DNA of 49,103 nt, from contig JAHHGV010000056.1 of the NCBI GenBank assembly GCA_019359695.1, forward strand, positions 1 to 49,103, written 5' to 3'. The number at the start of each line of letters is the position of its first letter. Positions within the stretch are counted from its first letter, which is position 1. The position numbers and the translations under genes were made by a program. Under the pieces are notes generated by a model, which saw only the letters and a program-made list of their open reading frames with translations, searched no databases and was not told the origin of the DNA. Positions 35,653 to 42,053 of this stretch are shown here, piece by piece. Source of the stretch: Brasilonema angustatum HA4187-MV1. GTDB taxonomy: Bacteria; Cyanobacteriota; Cyanobacteriia; Cyanobacteriales; Nostocaceae.

Positions 35653-36327
35653 ATGAAATTATATTACGCTCCTGCATCATCTTATTCCCAACGAGTCCTA
35701 ATCGCCCTGTACGAGAAGGGAGTTGATTTTACAGCGATTCCGGTAAATCTTTTTGACCCCGAAAGCCGTGAAGAGTATATGCAAATTAACCTTTTTGCCA
35801 AGATACCCACCTTAGTAACTGACAAAGGAAATGTCATATTTGAGGCTAATATAATCATTGAATACCTTGACCAACGTTTTCCAAATACATCCCGCCTCAT
35901 TCCTGGCGATTCAGAACAAGCCCTAGAGGTGCGGATGGTGGAACGGATGATTGATGTGTACATCAACAGTGGACGGGAGGCGCTATTTGCTGATACCCAA
36001 CGTCCAGTTGAGGAACGAGGCAAAAAAGAAGTTATCAAAGCAAAGCGATTATTGGAAACAGCGATCGCCATGCTTGATGAAAAACTGGCGACTCGTACCT
36101 GGCTGGGAGGAGAAGAGTTTACTTTAGCTGACTGTGCTGCTGCTCCCACCCTCGCTTACCTGCGTATGGTTTACAACTACAATCACTTTTCCAACTTGAC
36201 AAATTACGTCAAACGTTTGGAGTCCAGACCATCTGTAGCACAAGTTTTCAACTCCGGACGCAACCAGATGACACAGATGCTGTCTGAACTGCGCAATCCG
36301 CTGCAACTAGTACCGTTAGAAAGTTAA
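35653..36327 (+). CDS. Glutathione S-transferase family protein
   Basis: 224 residues from ATG 35653 (a GTG three bases earlier is also in frame). The N-terminal thioredoxin fold reads KLYYAPASSYSQRVLIALYE, with a Ser-rich active-site position, then AKIPTLVTDKGNVIFEANII with the cis-Pro and the Glu-Ala glutathione-binding pair. The helical C-domain has WLGGEEFTLADCAAAPTLAY with the N-capping Asp. Zeta/theta-like. GSTs may add glutathione, isomerise, or remove it from reactive intermediates. It lies between the dimer synthase and the first P450 gene on the same strand, so a tailoring or detoxifying role in the pathway is likely but unproven. Confidence 0.88.
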   Translation: MKLYYAPASSYSQRVLIALYEKGVDFTAIPVNLFDPESREEYMQINLFAKIPTLVTDKGNVIFEANIIIEYLDQRFPNTSRLIPGDSEQALEVRMVERMIDVYINSGREALFADTQRPVEERGKKEVIKAKRLLETAIAMLDEKLATRTWLGGEEFTLADCAAAPTLAYLRMVYNYNHFSNLTNYVKRLESRPSVAQVFNSGRNQMTQMLSELRNPLQLVPLES

Positions 36328-36465
36328 GAGTCTCTTACACTTCGTGAGAAAACTGCTAGCAACATATGAAAGAAACACTATTCACCTTGTTCCCTGTTGC
36401 CTGTTAAGCGTTCCCTATTCCCTACTTCTAACCCCTGATTCAAAACTTTTTATTGGAGATAAAAA

Positions 36466-37719
36466 ATGTCTAGTTCAACAATTGAAAGATTAAACCCGTT
36501 TATAAAAGAAGTTATCCAAGACCCCTATACTGTTTATCGTCGTTACAGAGAGGAAGACCCCGTTCATTGGGGAGTCTCAGCGAATCCCAAGTTGCCTGGT
36601 GCTTGGTACATTTTCCGTCATGAAGACGTGATGAAAGTTCTCGAAGACCGGAGATTTGGTCGCGAGACTTTGAACGAACGAGAAGATGTTGAAACCACCC
36701 CAGTGCCAACAGCATATAATGCGTTCTTGGCTCTCGTCAGTAATTGGATAGTCTTCCGGGAACCACCCAATCACACACGGCTAAAATCGTTGGCTAGCAA
36801 AGCATTTACCCCAAGAATTGTTGAAAACATCCGTCCAGCGATCTACGAAATTGCAGACAATCTGTTGGATAAAATCCAGAACCGTGGAGAGATGGATTTG
36901 GTTGAGGAGTTCGCTTTCCCTCTGCCAACAAAAGTTGTCGCCACCATGCTAGGTGCTGATCCAGAAGATTTGCCATTGTTCCGTGAATGGGCACTAGCGA
37001 TGCAACAAGCCAGCGCCTCTCGTTTGCAACCACCACCAGAAGTCTACCAACGTGCAAACGAGGCTGCTCAAGCATTCGTCGATTATTTCACTCCTTTAAT
37101 CACAGAACGACGTGCCAATCCGCGCGAGGATCTGATTTCGGCACTCGTCAAAGCTGCTGATGAGGGCGACAAACTGAGCGACTTTGAGATCGTCGCCACT
37201 TGTACCCACCTGTTGACTGCAGGACACGAAACCACAATTAACCTGATTGCCAAGGGGACACTGGCATTACTTCAGCATCCAGAAGCACTCCAAAAATTAC
37301 GCTCCCACCCCGAACTCATCCCTGCTGCAATAGAGGAGTTCGTCCGCTACGACACCCCAATCCAGATGGTTACACGCTGGGCTTATGCAGACGTTGAAGT
37401 TGGCGGTAAGTTGATTAAGCGCGGGGATAGCGTGGGAGTGATGCTTGGCTCAGCCAACCGAGATCCTTCTCAATTCAAAAACCCCGATGTTCTGGATATA
37501 CAGCGCGTAGAAAACAAACACAGTGCCTATGGCGGCGGTATCCATTACTGTCTTGGTTCATCGCTAGCTCGTGCTGAAGGTCAAATTGCTATGAATGTCT
37601 TGCTCAATCGTTTGCCTGAGCTTCGTTTGGCAGATGAAAAAATTGAGTGGGCAAACAACATTGTGTTTCATGGTCCTAATCATTTGCAGGTTAGTTTTAA
37701 AAAACCTGCGATCGCTTAA
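36466..37719 (+). CDS. Cytochrome P450 (first of two)
   Basis: 417 residues, soluble bacterial class. The I-helix carries a normal oxygen-activation motif AGHETT (252-257), the K-helix ExxR is E291-R294 (EFVRYD), and the haem loop is AYGGGIHYCLG with Cys362; the usual Phe of this loop is Tyr. A TTGGAGAT ribosome site precedes ATG 36466. In indolocarbazole pathways one P450 (StaP/RebP) makes the aryl-aryl bond of chromopyrrolic acid and a second (StaN) can join the sugar. With the canonical acid-alcohol pair this one could be an oxygen-inserting or ring-closing enzyme; sequence alone does not decide. Confidence 0.92.
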   Translation: MSSSTIERLNPFIKEVIQDPYTVYRRYREEDPVHWGVSANPKLPGAWYIFRHEDVMKVLEDRRFGRETLNEREDVETTPVPTAYNAFLALVSNWIVFREPPNHTRLKSLASKAFTPRIVENIRPAIYEIADNLLDKIQNRGEMDLVEEFAFPLPTKVVATMLGADPEDLPLFREWALAMQQASASRLQPPPEVYQRANEAAQAFVDYFTPLITERRANPREDLISALVKAADEGDKLSDFEIVATCTHLLTAGHETTINLIAKGTLALLQHPEALQKLRSHPELIPAAIEEFVRYDTPIQMVTRWAYADVEVGGKLIKRGDSVGVMLGSANRDPSQFKNPDVLDIQRVENKHSAYGGGIHYCLGSSLARAEGQIAMNVLLNRLPELRLADEKIEWANNIVFHGPNHLQVSFKKPAIA

Positions 37720-37752
37720 TTCACAAATTTTAGATTTTAGATCGGATCTAAA

Positions 37753-37856
37753 ATTTAGGCGTTGCTTCCGAGTGAGTATGACATAAAAAAATCAAATGTC
37801 TCAAACACCAATTCATTGTGCCTTCACGCCTTACCGTTAATCAGCAACGCCTAAAT
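37753..37856. mobile_element. 104-bp MITE with 13-bp terminal inverted repeats
   Basis: ATTTAGGCGTTGC (37753-37765) is exactly inverse to GCAACGCCTAAAT (37844-37856). The interior is non-coding. Copies of AATCTAAA flank it on the right (37857-37885) and TTTTAGATTTTAGATC on the left. The TTAGGCGTTGC end resembles insertion-sequence termini common in filamentous cyanobacteria. Confidence 0.75.
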
Positions 37857-37930
37857 CAAAAATCTAAAATCTAAAATCTAAAATCATACAAACTCTGCGC
37901 ATAAAAAATTGCAAATAAGGTACAATCATC

Positions 37931-38305
37931 ATGAACGTTATACAAGGTTTGACAAAAGCTCTCGTCTACGTCACAGACATAGACAAACAAATCGACTTTT
38001 ATCAAAATAAATTGGGTTTAACAATCAAATGTCGGCAAAGTATAGAAGGACGCATTGATAAACAATGGGTGGAGTTTATCACAGGCGAATGCACTTTGGT
38101 TTTGCACGGCAATATGCACAAACAAATCGGTACAGATAAACCCACACTCTTAGCATTTCACGTAGATGATATTGATGTGGCTTATAAAGAATTGACAGAA
38201 CGCGGCGTTAAACTTAGCGCAATTCGTTCTCCCTCGCCTGGGTTAAAAATTGCCGAAGGTGTTGATCCAGAAGGTAACCCGTTCAGTATTGATTGTCAGA
38301 AATGA
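37931..38305 (+). CDS. VOC (glyoxalase/bleomycin-resistance/dioxygenase) family protein
   Basis: 124 residues, a single VOC module with the paired beta-alpha-beta-beta-beta pattern: ALVYVTDIDKQIDFYQNKLG, then LVLHGN, LAFHVDDIDVAYKELTERGV and DPEGNPFSIDCQK. The metal-ligand positions His (LAFHV) and Glu (DPEGN) are present. VOC proteins range from lyases and dioxygenases to drug-binding resistance proteins. Between two P450 genes on the same strand, it could bind or transform a pathway intermediate, or sequester the product. The specific activity is unknown. Confidence 0.85.
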   Translation: MNVIQGLTKALVYVTDIDKQIDFYQNKLGLTIKCRQSIEGRIDKQWVEFITGECTLVLHGNMHKQIGTDKPTLLAFHVDDIDVAYKELTERGVKLSAIRSPSPGLKIAEGVDPEGNPFSIDCQK

Positions 38306-38354
38306 ATGATTGTCAGAAATATAAATAAAACCAAAATAGAGAAACATAGAAACT

Positions 38355-39611
38355 ATGATGGGACAACATTCAACACAACCTGAAAAGAAAACTTGCCCTC
38401 ATCTTGGGGAAAAATACCAACCATTTGTCAACCCACAACTTGACGATCCATATTCGTTTTATAAAGTTGCAAGACAAGAAGAGCCGCTATTTCATAGCTT
38501 ATTATTAAACGGCTATGTTCTGACTAGCTATGATGAAATCTTAAAGGTACTTAAAGACCCAGCAAGATTTTCTTCAATGGATACTCTTGCTCCGGTGATC
38601 AAATTCACGCCTCAAACAGTTGAAGCCCTCAAGCAAGGTGTCCCCAAAGTTCGTGATTTAGTTAATAGCGACGGTGAAGAACACAAACGCTTGCGTGCTC
38701 CTTTCATGAGAGTATTTGCACCAGAGCGGATTGAGGCAATGGAAGGACCAATTCACACTATTGCTAACAGATTGGTAGACAATTTCGTTAATGATGGTCA
38801 CGCCGACATCATACGGCAATTTTCCTATCCACTACCGCTTGAAGCCATCCTCACCATGTATGGTATTCCTTCAGACAGGATGAAAGATCTCAAGAAGTGG
38901 TGCTATGACATGGATGAATTGCTGTCAACGCCAATGACGCCGGAACGTCAATTAGAATGTGCTCAAAGTTTTGTGTCAATGCAGCACTATGTTGTTAGTC
39001 TCATTGAGGAGCGACAGAAATCACCTCAAGATGATCTGATTAGCAATGTACTGTCCTCTGACCTAAACATGGTAGAGTTAGTCAGTATTTTATGTGGATT
39101 AGTACAAGCTGGTCATAAGACAAGTTCCCATCTGATTGGGAATGCTTTAAAACACTTGCTAGAGCAGCCTCAGTTATGGCAAACTATTTGTGACAATCCT
39201 TCACTCATTCCTGTTGCTCTTGAAGAAATACTAAGGTATGATGCTCCTGTCACATCAATGACTCGCACAACTACCCAAGAAGTTGAGCTAGCAGGAGTCA
39301 CCTTACCCAAGGGTACTCGAATCTATTTGATATATGGCTCTGCCAATCGGGATGAAACTAAATACAGCAATGCCGATAGTCTTGATTTAGAACGCTTCCA
39401 AGAGGTTACCCCTAACCATCTAGCGTTTGGTCATGGAACCCATCGTTGCATTGGTTCCCACTTTGCCCGTCGGGAAGCAAGGATTGCCCTGGAGATCTTA
39501 TCTAAGAGATTGCCAAATCTGCGACTGCGCCCCAACCAAGAACTAACCCACTCTCCAAATATGATATTCCGTGGTTACTCACACCTAGAGGTGGAGTGGG
39601 ATGTCGTGTGA
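38355..39611 (+). CDS. Cytochrome P450 (second), with altered I-helix
   Basis: 418 residues. The haem loop is canonical (AFGHGTHRCIG, Cys365), as is ExxR (E291-R294, EILRYD). The I-helix reads AGHKTS (252-257): the acidic residue normally preceding the conserved Thr is replaced by Lys. Loss of that acid is often seen in P450s that do not simply hydroxylate, and StaP-type enzymes couple indole rings by a radical route, so this gene is my candidate for the chromopyrrolic-acid coupling step; that is an inference. The start is ATG 38355, immediately followed by a second ATG. A hairpin overlaps the stop codon. Confidence 0.92.
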   Translation: MMGQHSTQPEKKTCPHLGEKYQPFVNPQLDDPYSFYKVARQEEPLFHSLLLNGYVLTSYDEILKVLKDPARFSSMDTLAPVIKFTPQTVEALKQGVPKVRDLVNSDGEEHKRLRAPFMRVFAPERIEAMEGPIHTIANRLVDNFVNDGHADIIRQFSYPLPLEAILTMYGIPSDRMKDLKKWCYDMDELLSTPMTPERQLECAQSFVSMQHYVVSLIEERQKSPQDDLISNVLSSDLNMVELVSILCGLVQAGHKTSSHLIGNALKHLLEQPQLWQTICDNPSLIPVALEEILRYDAPVTSMTRTTTQEVELAGVTLPKGTRIYLIYGSANRDETKYSNADSLDLERFQEVTPNHLAFGHGTHRCIGSHFARREARIALEILSKRLPNLRLRPNQELTHSPNMIFRGYSHLEVEWDVV

Positions 39612-39630
39612 CAGGTTGAGTCAACCTGTC
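39610..39630 (+). terminator. Hairpin overlapping the second P450 stop
   Basis: GACAGGTTGA (39610-39619) and TCAACCTGTC (39621-39630) form a perfect 10-bp palindrome around one G, followed by TATAAAAAGC. It has no T run, so it may slow 3' decay rather than terminate. Confidence 0.45.
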
Positions 39631-39752
39631 TATAAAAAGCTTTGGTAACGTAGCCTGCTTACAGTACCTATGTGCCACTGAATTGAAGCCATTCAGTAAA
39701 GACTGAGCTTCAAAATGTTCATCCATATGTAGTTTCAAGGAGAAACACAACA

Positions 39753-39980
39753 ATGAGTCTGCCTCCAATTTTAAAGCTTGGTTCCGTAGATGCATCTGTA
39801 TCACAACTACAACGTGATTTGTCTGCAAAGGGATATCTTGACGCGACTGCAGTTAACGGCATATTTGATGAAGCAACCGAAGAAGCAGTCAAAAAATTTC
39901 AACAGGACAACGACCTAACAGTAGATGGAGTTGTCGGACCTCAAACTGGTCAAAAATTAGGTGGTGGTCCTCCTGCATAA
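39753..39980 (+). CDS. Peptidoglycan-binding-domain microprotein, copy 1
   Basis: 75 residues, almost entirely one PG_binding_1 domain: LGSVDASVSQLQRDLSAKGY, then GIFDEATEEAVKKFQQDNDL and DGVVGPQTGQKLGG. There is no signal peptide, transmembrane segment or partner catalytic domain, unusual for this fold, which normally guides hydrolases to cell wall. AAGGAG precedes ATG 39753. First of three tandem copies. Confidence 0.9.
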   Translation: MSLPPILKLGSVDASVSQLQRDLSAKGYLDATAVNGIFDEATEEAVKKFQQDNDLTVDGVVGPQTGQKLGGGPPA

Positions 39981-39989
39981 AACTTAGAG

Positions 39990-40516
39990 TCAGTCCCTAT
40001 AGAAAAGTAAGAAGGATGAAGGTTGAAGAATCACGCTCTTTTTGTTTCTTTTCCGACTTCATACTTCTTACTTGTTTTTAAAATCTCAATTTCAAACAGC
40101 AGTTGATTTTGTCATTCATTCAGGAGAAACACAAAAATGAGCGCACCTCCAAATTTAAGTCGTGGTTCCACAGATCCAATTGTACAAGGACTGCAACGCG
40201 ACCTTTCTGCAAAGGGATATCTCGACGCCAGTGCAGTTAGCGGCACATTTGATGAAGCAACCGAAGAAGCAGTCAAAAAATTTCAACAGGATAATGGTTT
40301 AACAGTGGATGGTGTCGTCGGATCTCAAACTGGTCAAAAATTAGGTGGTCCTCCTGCATAAAACTTAGAGTCAGTCCCTATAGAAAAGTAAGAAGGATGA
40401 AAGTTGAAGAATCACAAATCTATATTTATTTTCTGATTTCATAGTTCTTACTTGTTTTTAAAATCTCAATTTCAGACAGCAGTTGATTTTGTCATTCATT
40501 CAGGAGAAACACAAAA
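39990..40516. repeat. Duplicated spacer-plus-gene units (about 380 bp)
   Basis: The gene starts are 384 and 380 bases apart. The spacers after copies 1 and 2 share AACTTAGAGTCAGTCCCTAT then AGAAAAGTAAGAAGGATGAA, and ACAGCAGTTGATTTTGTCAT before the ribosome site. Confidence 0.85.
40137..40361 (+). CDS. Peptidoglycan-binding-domain microprotein, copy 2
   Basis: 74 residues, near-identical in its second half to copy 1; it starts MSAPPNLSRGSTDPIVQGLQ. AGGAG precedes the ATG. The untranslated spacer before it repeats most of the spacer before copy 3, so whole gene-plus-leader units were duplicated. Confidence 0.9.
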   Translation: MSAPPNLSRGSTDPIVQGLQRDLSAKGYLDASAVSGTFDEATEEAVKKFQQDNGLTVDGVVGSQTGQKLGGPPA

Positions 40517-40741
40517 ATGAGCGCACCTCCAAATTTAAGTCGTGGTTCCACAGATCCAATTGTACAAGGACTGCAACGCGACCTTTCTGCAAAGGGATAT
40601 CTTGACACCAGTGCAGTTAGTGGCACATTTGATGAAGCCACTGAAGAAGCAGTTAAAGCATTTCAAAAGGACAATGGCTTAACACCAGATGGAGTTGTTG
40701 GACCGCAAACCGGTCAAAAATTAGGTGGTCCTCCTGTCTAA
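40517..40741 (+). CDS. Peptidoglycan-binding-domain microprotein, copy 3
   Basis: 74 residues. The first 30 are identical to copy 2; changes cluster at the end (KAFQKDNGLTPDGVVGPQTG). Same ribosome site. Followed 31 bases later by a strong hairpin, so the three copies probably form one transcription unit. Confidence 0.9.
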   Translation: MSAPPNLSRGSTDPIVQGLQRDLSAKGYLDTSAVSGTFDEATEEAVKAFQKDNGLTPDGVVGPQTGQKLGGPPV

Positions 40742-40772
40742 CCTAAACTCGTATAACTTAAATTATGACAAC

Positions 40773-40800
40773 AACGCGGGTTGACTACTCAACCCGTGTT
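40773..40800 (+). terminator. Terminator after the microprotein triplet
   Basis: AACGCGGGTTGA (40773-40784) pairs with TCAACCCGTGTT (40789-40800), a 12-bp stem with one G-U pair and a CTAC loop; TTTT follows at a short distance. Confidence 0.6.
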
Positions 40801-40837
40801 CTATAGTGTTTTACTTTAAAGAGATGGAGAGTTAAAA

Positions 40838-41362
40838 ATGAGTACCCTTGAGAAAACTTCCGAATCTAATTTGTTAAAACCACCATCTTCTGGAATGAAT
40901 AGTATTCAAAGTGAGGTTTTTAAACGCAGTCTTCTGTGGCATGGTATTTTGTTCTGTACCATAGGATTTATCCTTGGCTTGTTGATCCCTTTGTATGCCA
41001 ATCCACGTGCGGGGCTAGCAGCCCACGCACTTTCAATCACACAGGGAATGTTCTTAGCAATCATCGGTTTATCTTATCCATACCTCAAGTTACCATTGTG
41101 GATTGCTAGAGCAAGTTTTTGGTCGTTTCTCATCAGTGCTTATGTTGGTGTGATTGGTCAGATTCTGGCAGCAGCATTTGCTTTAGTGAGGATTTTTCCG
41201 ATGACAGGACAGGGACTTCCCGAAGGTCCTGCTTGGTTGGAGACGGCTGTCGAAATACCTACCAAACTCATGACCACTTTTCTCCTTTTAGCCTGTTTTG
41301 TTATTCTCTATGGCTTAAGGCAAACTAAAAGTGGTTCTGCTTCACCAGAAGAATCTATTTAG
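40838..41362 (+). CDS. Four-helix membrane protein, styrene-oxide-isomerase / hydroxylaminobenzene-mutase-like
   Basis: 174 residues, four hydrophobic segments (about 33-53, 64-83, 92-118, 142-160). The pattern WHGILFCTIGFILGLL with His35, NPRAGLAAHALSITQGMFLA with His63, and the N/P/G placement match what I remember of styrene oxide isomerase (StyC) and hydroxylaminobenzene mutase (HabA/B). StyC-type enzymes use haem b ligated by the His equivalent to His63 and isomerise epoxides; mutases move a hydroxyl on aryl-N-OH compounds. GGAG lies 9 bases before ATG 40838. In this cluster it might isomerise an oxidised indole or a hydroxylamine. The family call is from memory of motifs, not a search. 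Confidence 0.7.
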   Translation: MSTLEKTSESNLLKPPSSGMNSIQSEVFKRSLLWHGILFCTIGFILGLLIPLYANPRAGLAAHALSITQGMFLAIIGLSYPYLKLPLWIARASFWSFLISAYVGVIGQILAAAFALVRIFPMTGQGLPEGPAWLETAVEIPTKLMTTFLLLACFVILYGLRQTKSGSASPEESI

Positions 41363-41490
41363 TCATTGCGATCTCATAACACAATAATAGACTTCTGCGA
41401 AAATTAGATTTGAACTCAAGCAAAATAAGGAGTAACGTCTTATTTTCAAAGATATCTATTATTTTTAGACACTGGTTTAGGGAGAATTCA

Positions 41491-41590
41491 ATGAAGTTTT
41501 TATCTTCGTTAATTACTATAATCTGATTGGGTACTGCTTTAACTTATAGTATTGAAGCGAGACAATCAAAACTTAGCCAAAATCTACATA
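41491..41590 (+). pseudogene. Broken signal-peptide leader upstream of the RidA gene
   Basis: ATG 41491 has a good ribosome site (GGGAG) and reads MKFLSSLITII, stop (TGA), then LGTALTYSIEARQSKLSQ in the same frame: a signal peptide interrupted at one codon (Trp TGG to TGA would restore it). The RidA body is in another frame, so a frameshift is also needed. This suggests that an exported RidA has lost its leader, or that there are sequencing errors here. Confidence 0.5.
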
Positions 41591-41998
41591 ATGTCATATT
41601 CCCCAGATTCTATAGAATATCTAACCTCTTCTGAGACCACATCTATGAATCTTCCCTTTTCGGAAGCAGTACGTGTTGGTAACATACTTTACCTCTCAGG
41701 AGTTATCGGAAACATTCCTGGAAAAAAACAGCTTGTAACTGGTGGAATAAAAGCTGAGACAAAGCAAACTATGGAGAATATTAAACGTATTATTGAGAGA
41801 CATGGTTCATCAATTGACCGAATTATTCAATCTAAAGTGATGCTTGCGGATATAAAAGAGTGGGGCGCTATGAACGAGGTTTATCTTACTTATTTTTCAC
41901 CGTCACAATTACCTGCAAGAAGTGCACTAGCAGCAAGCGGTTTAGCTTTAAATGCACGAGTGGAAATAGAATGTATAGCCATAGTCAACTCTCGTTAG
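41591..41998 (+). CDS. RidA-family enamine/imine deaminase
   Basis: 135 residues from ATG 41591. RidA proteins hydrolyse reactive enamines and imines to keto acids and ammonia. Seen are PFSEAVRVGNILYLSGVIGN, KQTMENIKRIIERHGSSIDR, SKVMLADIKEWGAMNEVY, and the active-site PARSALAASGLALNARVEIE, with the Arg that binds the substrate carboxylate. It is notable here because the oxidase of this cluster is predicted to release indole-3-pyruvate imine. The 5' region looks damaged (see 41491-41590), so expression and location are uncertain. Confidence 0.88.
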   Translation: MSYSPDSIEYLTSSETTSMNLPFSEAVRVGNILYLSGVIGNIPGKKQLVTGGIKAETKQTMENIKRIIERHGSSIDRIIQSKVMLADIKEWGAMNEVYLTYFSPSQLPARSALAASGLALNARVEIECIAIVNSR

Positions 41999-42053
41999 AT
42001 AGTTAAATTACCAGAATTTTCAAGCAAAGTTTAGTCACAAAAGAATAAAGACC

